A DNA stretch of 44,423 nt from Paenibacillus periandrae (lineage in GTDB: Bacteria > Bacillota > Bacilli > Paenibacillales > NBRC-103111), in the NCBI RefSeq assembly GCF_022458865.1, contig NZ_JAJNMU010000045.1, positions 1-44,423 on the forward strand, read 5' to 3'. Under the pieces are notes generated by a model that was not told the DNA's origin, ran no database searches, and saw nothing but the letters and a program-made list of their open reading frames with translations. This document shows positions 7,914 to 15,913 of this stretch, in pieces; the first letter of the stretch is position 1; every line of letters begins with the position of its first letter. The translations under genes were made by a program, and so were the position numbers.

Positions 7914-9101
7914 ATGAACTCATTTCGCATTTACGGTGGGAAAATCGTGACACCTGAAGCTGTCATAGAGAATGGCACCGTTACGGTCGACAGCGGAAAA
8001 ATTGTCGACATTGGCGCGACGGCTCTTTTACGATCAGGTCCCGACGATATCGATGTCAGAGGACAATGGATATTTCCCGGTATCGTAGACTCGCACAGCG
8101 ATGCCATTGAGACGGAAATTCAACCAAGGGTTCGAAGCCTGTTTCCTGTTGAACAGGCTTTTCGCGAATTGGAACGAAAGCTGGCGGGACAAGGCATTAC
8201 GACCATGTACCACGCTCTCGGATTGGCCGATGCCAATGCCAAAAGCGCGGTGCGGAATAAAGATACAATCGAAGAAATCGTATCCGCAGCACATCGATTG
8301 CAACATGAGGGAGCGCTGATCCGCCACCGCATTCATCTACGGTTCGAAATTACAAAATTGGAAATGGTCGAATTCGTGGAACGATTGCTGGCGGACAAGC
8401 ACGTTCACCAGCTTTCGTTCACCGATCATACGCCCGGCCAAGGCCAATTTCGGAATCTCGCGTTGTTTCGGGAAAATGCGATTCGGCAGCAGAAGATTCA
8501 GGAAGGCGAAGCCGAACATTACGTAAGCAAGCAGTTGGACAAGGAGAAGGTGGATGCTTCCAAACTGAAGGAAATCGCTGATCTGGCGTACAGACAAGGA
8601 ATTCCCATCGCTTCCCATGACGACGACACCATGGACAAATTGAATTGGGTCGAACAGCTTCATTCGCGAATAAGCGAATTTCCGATCGAGTTGTCGGTGG
8701 CCAAGGAAGCGAGACGACGCGGCATGTATGTCGCTATGGGCGCTCCGAATTTACTGCTGGGGCATTCGACAAGCAACAATCTTTCCGCACAGGATGCAAT
8801 CAAAGAAGACGCGGTTGATTTCCTTTGTTCCGATTATTACCCGCCTTCTCTTTTGCTCGCAGCCTTTAAATTATACCGCTTGGGTTACGACATGTCTTAT
8901 GCGGCCAACCTGGTTTCGCTTAATCCGGCCAAGGCATTGGGAATCGATCAAGCTACAGGGTCGTTGGAACTGGGAAAAGCAGCCGATATTTTGGTGGTGG
9001 ACGAGCGAAATGGTCATCCCTTTATCACGCACACGTTGGTCGAAGGCAGATGTGTAAGTAAATTAAACGATCGCCTGACAGTGGCTCAAATCGAAGTATG
9101 A
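7914..9101 (+). CDS. phnM: PhnM, alpha-D-ribose 1-methylphosphonate 5-triphosphate diphosphatase
   Basis: Removes pyrophosphate from ribose 1-phosphonate 5-triphosphate to give the substrate of PhnJ. The 395-residue protein is a metal-dependent amidohydrolase: the N-terminal beta sandwich is followed by the PhnM metal motif DSHSDAIETEIQPR (H61 and D63 are the ligands corresponding to HxD), later FTDHTPGQGQF, ASHDDDTMD and the C-terminal FLCSDYYP metal motif, ending with the usual amidohydrolase LGKAADILVVDE strand. Normal family length. It starts ten bases after phnF behind AGGAGCGG, so it lies in the same transcript. Confidence 0.94.
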   Translation: MNSFRIYGGKIVTPEAVIENGTVTVDSGKIVDIGATALLRSGPDDIDVRGQWIFPGIVDSHSDAIETEIQPRVRSLFPVEQAFRELERKLAGQGITTMYHALGLADANAKSAVRNKDTIEEIVSAAHRLQHEGALIRHRIHLRFEITKLEMVEFVERLLADKHVHQLSFTDHTPGQGQFRNLALFRENAIRQQKIQEGEAEHYVSKQLDKEKVDASKLKEIADLAYRQGIPIASHDDDTMDKLNWVEQLHSRISEFPIELSVAKEARRRGMYVAMGAPNLLLGHSTSNNLSAQDAIKEDAVDFLCSDYYPPSLLLAAFKLYRLGYDMSYAANLVSLNPAKALGIDQATGSLELGKAADILVVDERNGHPFITHTLVEGRCVSKLNDRLTVAQIEV

Positions 9102-9119
9102 GGGTGGGGGAGTGACCAG

Positions 9120-9557
9120 GTGAAAGCATCGCAACGAACACGAATTTTGGTAGAAGGCAGCGAGCGGTTGCTGTCGCAATTGAGCCAGCAAATCGAGCAA
9201 CAGTACGAGGTTCGCGTGGAAAAGCCGGCGAGCAAAGGGTTGATTTTGACCAAAGCGCGCGACTCCGTGAGCCTGCAGCCGTTTTATACCGGAGAGGTTT
9301 TCATAACGGAATGCACCGTATCGATCGGCCCGGTGTATGGCTTTGGCGCCGTTATGGGGGAAGAACCCGAGCGGGCTTTCCAGCTTGCTGTGGTGGATGC
9401 GGCATTTCGGGCAGAGTTGCTGGAGACGGCCTCCTGGCATCGCTTGCTGCTGGAAGAGGAACAACGCATTCGGGAGAAGCATGAGCGGGAGCATGCGCTG
9501 ATCATGCAAACGAAAGTGAATTTTGATCCGGAGGAGGAATCAGATGGCGGGCGCTGA
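9120..9557 (+). CDS. phnG: PhnG, C-P lyase complex subunit
   Basis: A small (145-residue) subunit of the PhnGHIJ core complex that, with PhnI and PhnH, attaches the phosphonate to the ribose of ATP. Recognised by the central segment (GEVFITECTVSIGPVYGFGAV), typical of PhnG, and by the gene order G-H-I-J. The GTG start at 9120 follows GGGTGGGGGAG. Its end overlaps the start of phnH by 14 bases. Confidence 0.9.
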   Translation: MKASQRTRILVEGSERLLSQLSQQIEQQYEVRVEKPASKGLILTKARDSVSLQPFYTGEVFITECTVSIGPVYGFGAVMGEEPERAFQLAVVDAAFRAELLETASWHRLLLEEEQRIREKHEREHALIMQTKVNFDPEEESDGGR

Positions 9558-10179
9558 TACGAACGACGGCGTGTACGATCTGATACACGACACCAGTTTG
9601 GTTTACCGGACGTTGCTTGATGCGATGTCCAGACCTGGAAGCGTGGGAAACATAGGTGCTGCCGCAGATAAATTGCTGCAGCCGGCGCCGGAAAACAGAA
9701 TGGGGTTAGCGTTAGCGCTGGCGTTGCTGGATGCCGACGTTCGTTTCGCCGTACGAATGAAGGACGGCACAACGCTGGAACAAGCCATTTGTCGGCAAAC
9801 TTACGCGCAAACAGCCGTTTCGTCGCAAGCTGACTACGTGTTCGTCGACGGCGACTTGCCGGAGGCGGCGCTGGAACGACTTTTCACCGAGATACGCTGC
9901 GGTACTATGCAGGAGCCGGAAGATAGCGCCACTCTTTTTGTTCGGGTCGATGAGGTGGCGGATGCCACGCTTGAAGCCGCATCGATTGTGCTGGCCGGTC
10001 CGGGTATTTACGACCGCGCATTTTGCAGGATCAAGGGACTATCCCCCGTATGGATCAGCGAGAGAGCGAGATTGAATGCCGAGTATCCGGTTGGCATCGA
10101 TCTAATCGTATTCGATGGGCAAGGAAATGTCATGGCCTTGCCTCGCACAACCTCGATCGAAGGGAGGACAATCTCGTGA
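9544..10179 (+). CDS. phnH: PhnH, C-P lyase complex subunit
   Basis: A 211-residue subunit of the C-P lyase core, a PLP-transferase-like fold without cofactor that dimerises in the complex. The N-terminus has the PhnH motif TSLVYRTLLDAMSRPG and the C-terminus the PhnH block LAGPGI.....C.IKGL and PVGIDLIVFD. The ATG at 9544 is chosen because GGAGGAGGAA lies just before it; a TTG further upstream in the same frame overlaps that ribosome binding site. It overlaps phnG by 14 bases and phnI by 4 (GTGA), consistent with coupled, stoichiometric synthesis. Confidence 0.91.
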   Translation: MAGADTNDGVYDLIHDTSLVYRTLLDAMSRPGSVGNIGAAADKLLQPAPENRMGLALALALLDADVRFAVRMKDGTTLEQAICRQTYAQTAVSSQADYVFVDGDLPEAALERLFTEIRCGTMQEPEDSATLFVRVDEVADATLEAASIVLAGPGIYDRAFCRIKGLSPVWISERARLNAEYPVGIDLIVFDGQGNVMALPRTTSIEGRTIS

Positions 10180-11306
10180 GTTATGTGATGGTGACCGGCG
10201 GTCAGGAAGCGATCGGGCACGCCCGAAACATGGTTCAATACTACCGATTGAAGGATTCCATCGAAGAGCTGGACGTCGGCCTGATCAGGCATCAAATGCG
10301 AATGCTGCGGGACAGGGTCATGAGCGAAAGCGGGTTGTACGCCCCTGAATATGCGGCCTTAGCGCTAAAGCAGGCGGAAGGCGATCCTTACGAAGCCGTA
10401 TTTTTATTGCGCTCTTACAGTTCCACGTTGGTCCGCAATCACGTTTCCGCTACCTTAAACACCGACGAGATGCGGGTGATCCGGCGCATATCCGCCGCCT
10501 TCAAAGATATTCCGGGCGGACAAATACTTGGTCCGACCCGCGATTATACGCATCGTCTTCTTGACTTTACACTACAGCATTCCACGACGGACGATAACGC
10601 CGCCTTTTTGGCGGAGCTGTCCAGCTTCATGCCGGAAGCTGGGGCAACCGGGCGATTCCCGAAAGTGATTGATCGCTTGCGGCGCGAAGGCATGATCGCC
10701 GCACCGGACAAGGCCGAAGAGGAAGAGCCTTTCGATATAACGAGACAAAGCTTGTCGTTTCCTACGGTACGATCCGCGCGTCTTCAATCGCTCTCCCGCG
10801 GAGAAACCGGAGCGCTCGTGGCACTGGCCTACAGCAGCACCAGCAGATACGGCAAGAAGCATCCGGTTGTGGGAGAATTGCGTGTAGGGTATGTGCCGCT
10901 GCATATTCGCAATCCGTTGGCTGGAGATGAAACGGACGATTGCCTCTACGTGGGCGAGCTATTGGTTTCCGAAGTGGAGATGATTCAGTCTTTCGGCAAG
11001 GACAGCAAGTCGGGGGAGCTAGTTTTGGAATTCGGTTATGGTCTGGTCTTCGGCCATAACGAGCAAAAGGCGATCGCCATGTCGTTGCTGGAGCATAGCT
11101 TGGAGAGGGGAGGAACGGCGCCGGCGGAAGACGAACAATTCGTGCTCAAGCATATCGATCCGCTCGATTCCGGCGGCATTATGTCGCATATGAATTTGCC
11201 GCACTATGTGTCCTTCCAATCTTATCTCGACATGATGAAACGCATAGGGAAAACGTCGAAGTCGGAGCAGGGGGAGAAAAGTGAGCATGCCAGAGACGAA
11301 AAGTAG
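10176..11306 (+). CDS. phnI: PhnI, C-P lyase complex subunit (nucleosidase/phosphonylation)
   Basis: Catalyses displacement of adenine from ATP by the phosphonate, in concert with PhnG, PhnH and PhnL. A 376-residue protein with the PhnI N-terminus (VTGGQEAIGHARNMVQYYR), the RLLDFTLQ segment and a C-terminal half with ELLVSEVEMIQSFG and LVFGHNEQKAIAM, all typical of the family. The frame is open upstream within phnH, but the GTG at 10176, overlapping the phnH stop as GTGA and preceded by GGGAGG, gives the family N-terminus. It overlaps phnJ by 26 bases. Confidence 0.92.
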   Translation: MSYVMVTGGQEAIGHARNMVQYYRLKDSIEELDVGLIRHQMRMLRDRVMSESGLYAPEYAALALKQAEGDPYEAVFLLRSYSSTLVRNHVSATLNTDEMRVIRRISAAFKDIPGGQILGPTRDYTHRLLDFTLQHSTTDDNAAFLAELSSFMPEAGATGRFPKVIDRLRREGMIAAPDKAEEEEPFDITRQSLSFPTVRSARLQSLSRGETGALVALAYSSTSRYGKKHPVVGELRVGYVPLHIRNPLAGDETDDCLYVGELLVSEVEMIQSFGKDSKSGELVLEFGYGLVFGHNEQKAIAMSLLEHSLERGGTAPAEDEQFVLKHIDPLDSGGIMSHMNLPHYVSFQSYLDMMKRIGKTSKSEQGEKSEHARDEK

Positions 11307-12186
11307 CATCAGGAAGATGGCCGAATTCAATTTCGCTTTTTTGAATGAAGGCTCGAAGCGGGAAATACGCCGCAAAACGTTGAAGGCCGTTGCCATCCCG
11401 GGTCATCAGGTCGCATTTGCTTCCCGGGATTTGCCGATTGCCAGAGGCTGGGGGACCGGCGGCCTTCAGCTCACCTTGTCGCTGATCACCCGGCACGATT
11501 GTTTGAAGGTAATCGATCAGGGCAGCGATTCCAGTATCAATGCCGTCAGCATCCGCCAATTGATCCAAGACACTTCCGGTATCCGGACGACGGAGGATAC
11601 GACGGAAGCCACATTCATTCAGAGCCGGCATCGGATTCCTGAAGAATCGTTACAGGAAGGACAAATCCTCATTTTGCAGGTTCCCTTTCCCGAGCCTTTG
11701 CACAAAGTGGAAACGCGGGAAGAAGTGACGCGTCGATTGCATGCCGACAAACAATATAGCGACATGTGGTTAAGTTTGTACGAGCATGTGGTGAATTGGG
11801 GAAATGTGGCCATCTCCAACGACTATCCTGTCATGGTTGAAGACCGCTATTTGATGTCACCTTCGCCGATTCCCCGCTGGGATACGCTGAAGCTGCATCG
11901 CGCGAAGCATTTGACGCTGTTCGGCGCCGGTCGGGAGAAAAAAATATATGCGATTCCTCCGTACACGCGAATCGTTCCGATTTCGTTCGACGATTACCCG
12001 TTCGAGGCCGAGAGCATGAATGCGCAAGGCTGCCGGCTGTGCGGCAGCCGTACCTCTTATTTGGAAGAAACGATCGACGACCGCACGGGAAAGAAACAAT
12101 ATCAGTGTTCGGATACGGCGTTTTGCCGGAAACAAAGACATGCAACAAAAAAGGAGCAGTCTGATGACTATGATGAAAAAGCATGA
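11281..12186 (+). CDS. phnJ: PhnJ, radical SAM C-P lyase
   Basis: The enzyme that breaks the carbon-phosphorus bond of ribose 1-phosphonate 5-phosphate, giving the alkane and 5-phosphoribose 1,2-cyclic phosphate. In 301 residues, the key positions known from E. coli are all present at matching spacing. Gly41 in the IPGHQ motif corresponds to the glycyl radical Gly32; Cys251, Cys254 and Cys276 correspond to the [4Fe-4S] ligands Cys241, 244 and 266; Cys282 corresponds to the thiyl-radical Cys272. The motifs GWGTGGLQLT and DQGSDSSINAVSIR are also conserved. The GTG at 11281 follows GGGGGAGAAAA; the ATG at 11287 is an alternative. It overlaps phnK by 23 bases. The C-terminal tail is Lys/Asp-rich and variable. 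Confidence 0.95.
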   Translation: MSMPETKSSIRKMAEFNFAFLNEGSKREIRRKTLKAVAIPGHQVAFASRDLPIARGWGTGGLQLTLSLITRHDCLKVIDQGSDSSINAVSIRQLIQDTSGIRTTEDTTEATFIQSRHRIPEESLQEGQILILQVPFPEPLHKVETREEVTRRLHADKQYSDMWLSLYEHVVNWGNVAISNDYPVMVEDRYLMSPSPIPRWDTLKLHRAKHLTLFGAGREKKIYAIPPYTRIVPISFDDYPFEAESMNAQGCRLCGSRTSYLEETIDDRTGKKQYQCSDTAFCRKQRHATKKEQSDDYDEKA

Positions 12187-13051
12187 TGGTAACCCGCCGT
12201 TAGCGGTACAACCGAAGGAGGAAGAAGCGCCCCTTCTCGCGGCTGAAAAAATCGGAAAGCGATTCGGTCCGGGATGCGCGGCTTGTCAAACGCCTCCGTC
12301 GAACGGCAATGTTTGCCCTCAGTGCGGAACGTCATGGGGCTGTTGCGATATTAGCTTCAAGCTGTATCCAGGCGAAATCCTAGGCATTGTCGGCGAAAGC
12401 GGTTCGGGCAAAAGCACCTTGATGCGATGCCTGAATTTTGACGAGAAGCCGACATGCGGAACATTGATCTTATCCGCTGATGGGGACGACGATTGCGTTG
12501 ATCTGCTATCGGCATCCGCGCAAAAACAACGGTATATTCGCAACCATCTTATGGGCGTGGTGTACCAAAACCCGCACCTGGGGTTAAAAATGTCGATATC
12601 GAGCAGCGGAAATATCGCGGAGAAACTGTTGGCGGCGGATTGTTATCATGTCGGTACGATTCGGTCGCGCGCTGCGAAATTATTGGAGCGGATGGAAATA
12701 CCGCCATCGCGGATGGATGAGCCGCCCAAACGATTCAGCGGCGGCATGCAGCAGCGCGTGCAAATCGCCAAGGCTCTTGCGAATCGTCCGCCGATCTTGC
12801 TGCTAGATGAAGTGACGACAGGATTGGATCTGTCCGTACAAGCCAAGGTGCTCGATCTCATCCGGGAGATTCAACACGACATGCGGGTCGCGATGATCGT
12901 GGTCTCCCACGATTTGGGCGTGATCCGCATGCTGTCCGACCGGACGCTCGTCCTGCGTCAAGGACGTATCGTCGAACAAGGGCTTACCGATCAAATCTTG
13001 GAGGATCCGCAGCATCCATATACGCAGCTTCTGGTCCATTCCCTACTGTAG
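12164..13051 (+). CDS. phnK: PhnK, ABC-type ATPase of the C-P lyase complex, with a four-cysteine insert
   Basis: PhnK docks on PhnJ and couples ATP hydrolysis to opening of the core complex. The 295-residue protein has Walker A GESGSGKST (77-85), a Q-loop (VVYQNPHLGLKM), the signature FSGGMQQRVQIAKAL, Walker B ILLLDEVTTGLD and an H-loop (VVSHDLGVIRML). Relative to E. coli PhnK there is an extra segment before the first strand carrying Cys38-x2-Cys41-x9-Cys51-x2-Cys54, arranged like a zinc ribbon, and a further Cys60-Cys61 pair. I believe related inserts occur in other non-enterobacterial PhnKs but cannot check. The Walker B reads DEVTTGLD rather than DEPTGGLD. The ATG at 12164 follows AAAGGAGCAG. 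Confidence 0.92.
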   Translation: MTMMKKHDGNPPLAVQPKEEEAPLLAAEKIGKRFGPGCAACQTPPSNGNVCPQCGTSWGCCDISFKLYPGEILGIVGESGSGKSTLMRCLNFDEKPTCGTLILSADGDDDCVDLLSASAQKQRYIRNHLMGVVYQNPHLGLKMSISSSGNIAEKLLAADCYHVGTIRSRAAKLLERMEIPPSRMDEPPKRFSGGMQQRVQIAKALANRPPILLLDEVTTGLDLSVQAKVLDLIREIQHDMRVAMIVVSHDLGVIRMLSDRTLVLRQGRIVEQGLTDQILEDPQHPYTQLLVHSLL

Positions 13052-13067
13052 AAGGCAGGTGAGCAAC

Positions 13068-13763
13068 ATGCTACAAGTGCAAGCATTGTCCAAAACGTTT
13101 CATCTGGCACTAAACGAAACGATGGAGGTATCCCCTTTAAGGAATCTATCATTTTCCGTTCCAAGCGGACAATTTCTCGGCATTGCCGGACCGAGCGGAA
13201 TCGGGAAATCGTCCATATTGAAATGTATTTATCGCACCTATTTACCGTCTGCAGGGCACATCTGGTTTCAATCGCAAACGTTTGGCGACATCGATCTCGC
13301 CAGCGCGGACGAGCGCCAAATCAGCCGGCTGCGAAAGCTGGAAATTCGCTACGTGTCCCAATTTTTGCGCGTCATTCCACGGGTGGAAGCGATCGATATC
13401 GTTGCCGAGCGATTGCTGCTGAACGGAACGGACGCCGGCGAAGCACGCAGACAAGCCGGCGAGATGCTGGATATGCTGCGCGTTCCGCGTTCCTTATGGA
13501 AAGCATATCCCGCCACATTCAGCGGTGGAGAGCAGCAGCGCGTCAATCTAGCTCGAGCTTTGGTCGTTCCTTCTCGTTTGTTGATTTTGGACGAACCGAC
13601 CGCTTCTCTCGATGGGGAATCCAAAAAGAACGTGGTGGCGCTGCTGGAGGATATGAAACGGAAGGGCACGACGATGATCGGCGTATTTCATGATGTCGAT
13701 ATCATGGAACAGCTTGCAGATACGATCCTGGATTTGGGAACCATGTGTCAAACCAACCGATAA
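13068..13763 (+). CDS. phnL: PhnL, ABC-type ATPase of the C-P lyase system
   Basis: Works with PhnGHI in joining phosphonate to the ribose of ATP. A 231-residue ABC protein with Walker A GPSGIGKSS, the PhnL-specific Q-loop context YVSQFLRVIPRV, the signature FSGGEQQRVNLARAL, Walker B LLILDEPTASLD and the H-loop GVFHDVDIM. The ATG at 13068 gives the same start as E. coli PhnL (MxxVQxLSKTF pattern); a GTG nine bases upstream is possible. The gene ends one base before a possible ATG of the next frame, so the following phosphodiesterase gene is in the same operon. Confidence 0.93.
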   Translation: MLQVQALSKTFHLALNETMEVSPLRNLSFSVPSGQFLGIAGPSGIGKSSILKCIYRTYLPSAGHIWFQSQTFGDIDLASADERQISRLRKLEIRYVSQFLRVIPRVEAIDIVAERLLLNGTDAGEARRQAGEMLDMLRVPRSLWKAYPATFSGGEQQRVNLARALVVPSRLLILDEPTASLDGESKKNVVALLEDMKRKGTTMIGVFHDVDIMEQLADTILDLGTMCQTNR

Positions 13764-13778
13764 ATGAGGAGAATGATT

Positions 13779-14588
13779 ATGACAAACGAACAACAACGAG
13801 AACTTGAAAATAACGCTAAACAAATCCACGAAAGGAACGAGATAAAGTCTATGTGGTCTCCCTTGCCATTCGACCTCAAGCGCCCCGTTGTGATCGCTCA
13901 TCGTGGCTTGCCCGAAATTGCTCTTGAAAACACCAATCGCTCGTTCGAGCTCGCGATCGAAACGGGAACCGATACCGTCGAAACAGACGTGCATGTTACG
14001 GCTGACGGCCATGTCGTTTGTACCCATGACGATAATCTGCTCCGCGTAGCAGGCCGCAACGAACGTATTTGCGATCTGAAGTTGAGTGAGGCACTCGCGC
14101 TGTTTCCGGCGCTGCTTGAATACCGGAATTTCCTGTCGATGACGGGAAGTATGCCGGTAATGGTCGATACAAAGGGCGCGACGCCGGAGGCATTCCAGGT
14201 GATTGGAGATGCGACAGAACGCGCTGGATTCATGGATCGGATCATCTTCACGGCTTATAACTATGAGCTCGCGCGCGCGATCCGCAAAAGATTTCCTGAC
14301 GTTGCCATTTCGATCCATGTCCCTGAGGGTCTTGATCCGTTGGACATAGCTGATGAAGTCAAGGCGAGCTGTATTCGTTTGCTGCCAACCGAGTACCTAC
14401 CTGAGCTCATCGCGCGCATCCATGAGCGCGGTTATGCCACGATCGCCGTTGCAGCGCCTACGGCCAGCACGCGCACCTCGACGAATCCCGATGCGCTTCG
14501 CGCCATCGCCGATCTTGGAATCAGCGCTGTCATCACCGATCGATGTGATTGGGCGGTGAAAATCTTCAAGGAACTCGACAACGCATAA
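13779..14588 (+). CDS. Glycerophosphodiester phosphodiesterase family protein (GDPD), in the phn operon
   Basis: A cytoplasmic 269-residue GDPD-fold TIM barrel (no signal peptide). Catalytic and metal residues are visible: H41-R42 in AHRG, E50-N51-T52, E68 and D70 in ETDVHVT, and H83-D84 in THDDNLL, then MVDTKG in place of the usual LEIK. GDPDs cleave glycerol phosphodiesters to glycerol 3-phosphate and an alcohol. Its place directly after phnL, where E. coli has phnN, suggests a role in phosphonate or phosphodiester salvage, for example cleaving glycerol esters of phosphonates before C-P lyase acts. That role is inference. The ATG at 13779 is chosen for the AGGAGA six bases upstream; ATGs at 13764 and 13773 are in frame. 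Confidence 0.85.
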   Translation: MTNEQQRELENNAKQIHERNEIKSMWSPLPFDLKRPVVIAHRGLPEIALENTNRSFELAIETGTDTVETDVHVTADGHVVCTHDDNLLRVAGRNERICDLKLSEALALFPALLEYRNFLSMTGSMPVMVDTKGATPEAFQVIGDATERAGFMDRIIFTAYNYELARAIRKRFPDVAISIHVPEGLDPLDIADEVKASCIRLLPTEYLPELIARIHERGYATIAVAAPTASTRTSTNPDALRAIADLGISAVITDRCDWAVKIFKELDNA

Positions 14589-14680
14589 ACGAGCTAGCTT
14601 GCGGTTTCACATTCGGATTGCAAGCGGCAGTACTCGTCTCACATTTCAAAGGAATGACCCGATTCGCGGAGGAGAAGTAA

Positions 14681-15538
14681 ATGGCACTTATTGATTTGCA
14701 CTGTCATACGAAGATCTCGGACAACTCATTTACAACCGAGGAAGTCATCCGGTTGGCCTCGAAGGCGGGCGTGACGCATCTAGCGATCACGAACCACGAC
14801 ACGACGATGGGCTTACAGGAAGCGATGGAACTGGGGGAGCGCCACGGCGTGGAAATCATCCCCGGAATCGAGATTTCGGCCTACGATTACAAACGTGGGC
14901 GACGTGCGCATTTTCTCGGCTTCTTTGTGGAGCCGGATCATCAGGCGATTGAAGAATTGTGTGCACCGCTGCGGGCGGCCCGGCATGAGGCGTGTCGGGA
15001 GATGGTCAAGCGCATTCGGAAAGCGGGATACGACATCGATTGGGAGCAGGTTGAGGCGTATGCGGAAGGCGGAACCGGCGTGTACAAGCAACATATTATG
15101 CATGCGCTGATCGACGGCGGCTACACCGACGCCATCTACAGCCCGCTGTACAAGCAACTGTTTGCACGCGGTGGAGACGGCAAGGAGCCTAGCATCGCCT
15201 ATGTACCACTGACCTATGTGGATGCATTCGACGCGATCCGCACCATTCTTGCCGCGGGAGGTATTCCGGTACTTGCGCACCCTGGGCAGATGGATAACTA
15301 CGACGCGGTACCGGAATGGGTAGAGGCCGGACTGATGGGCATTGAGGTTAGGCACCCGGATCATAGCCCGATGGATGAGGCTAGAGCTCGGGCGCTGGCT
15401 CATGAGTATGAGTTGATCATGACGGGCGGATCGGATTTTCATGGCTTCTATGGTGACAAGCAAAGTCCGCTGGGTTCGCAAAGCATGGGTATTCAAAGTA
15501 TTGTAGCGATAAAAGAGAAAATGCGGTTGCGCAAATAA
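14681..15538 (+). CDS. PHP-domain phosphoesterase, probable PhnPP-type cyclic phosphate dihydrolase
   Basis: A 285-residue PHP-family metal-dependent phosphoesterase. Metal ligands are in place: H7 and H9 (DLHCHT), D14, H39-D40 (TNHDT), E64 (GIEIS), H77, H200 (LAHPG), and D252/H254 (GSDFHG). A ~100-residue insertion domain (about 90-190) is like that of the TrpH/RNase AM group. PHP enzymes linked to C-P lyase operons, described in Eggerthella lenta and Clostridium difficile as PhnPP, hydrolyse 5-phosphoribose 1,2-cyclic phosphate to ribose 5-phosphate plus phosphate. This gene closes an operon that lacks phnP and phnN, which is exactly what that route predicts. It starts at ATG 14681 behind CGGAGGAGAA, 92 bases after the GDPD gene. 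Confidence 0.85.
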   Translation: MALIDLHCHTKISDNSFTTEEVIRLASKAGVTHLAITNHDTTMGLQEAMELGERHGVEIIPGIEISAYDYKRGRRAHFLGFFVEPDHQAIEELCAPLRAARHEACREMVKRIRKAGYDIDWEQVEAYAEGGTGVYKQHIMHALIDGGYTDAIYSPLYKQLFARGGDGKEPSIAYVPLTYVDAFDAIRTILAAGGIPVLAHPGQMDNYDAVPEWVEAGLMGIEVRHPDHSPMDEARARALAHEYELIMTGGSDFHGFYGDKQSPLGSQSMGIQSIVAIKEKMRLRK

Positions 15539-15631
15539 TTTTCTGTTCCGAGTCATCAAAAGATTGCTTTTCGGCCAACAAGGCAATGGGCATCCAAACG
15601 AACAGATTGTGCAACTGGTTGTCCCACACAG

Positions 15632-15668
15632 AACCGGACACTGCCCTTAGGGTGGTGTCCGGTTTTAT
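15632..15668 (+). terminator. Terminator of the phn operon
   Basis: The arms AACCGGACAC (15632-15641) and GTGTCCGGTT (15655-15664) pair perfectly, extended inward by CCC/GGG, and are followed by TTATCG. It lies about 95 bases after the PHP gene and is a convincing end of the operon. Confidence 0.65.
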
Positions 15669-15835
15669 CGTGCGCCACGCATGGCGCGTAGCAAGGCGGT
15701 AAATGTGATGGTTTTCTTGGATGATTCCGTGAATACGAAACCCGCGGCGCACTTCACCCGCTATAAAACAAGCAAAGCTCGTCCGAACATAATGAACGGA
15801 CAATTTAAGCAGTAAGACGCGGATATTATAATTTC

Positions 15836-15882
15836 AAAAGCCCGATTGTCAACAAATAGATTGACAGTCAGGCTTTTTCTTT
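15836..15882 (+). terminator. Terminator-like hairpin before the 346-residue gene
   Basis: AAGCC-GATTGTCAA pairs with TTGACAGTCAGGCTT across a short loop, followed by TTTTTCTTTT. It can stop transcription on the + strand before the next gene. The 375-base stretch 15539-15913 otherwise shows no gene. Confidence 0.55.
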
Positions 15883-15913
15883 TACTATGCTCACCAGAAA
15901 GGAAGTGAAGTAG

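Noticed and set aside
10023..10175. Extended N-terminus of PhnI
   Set aside because: The open frame upstream lies within phnH and does not match PhnI. The GTG at 10176 with GTGA overlap gives the family start.
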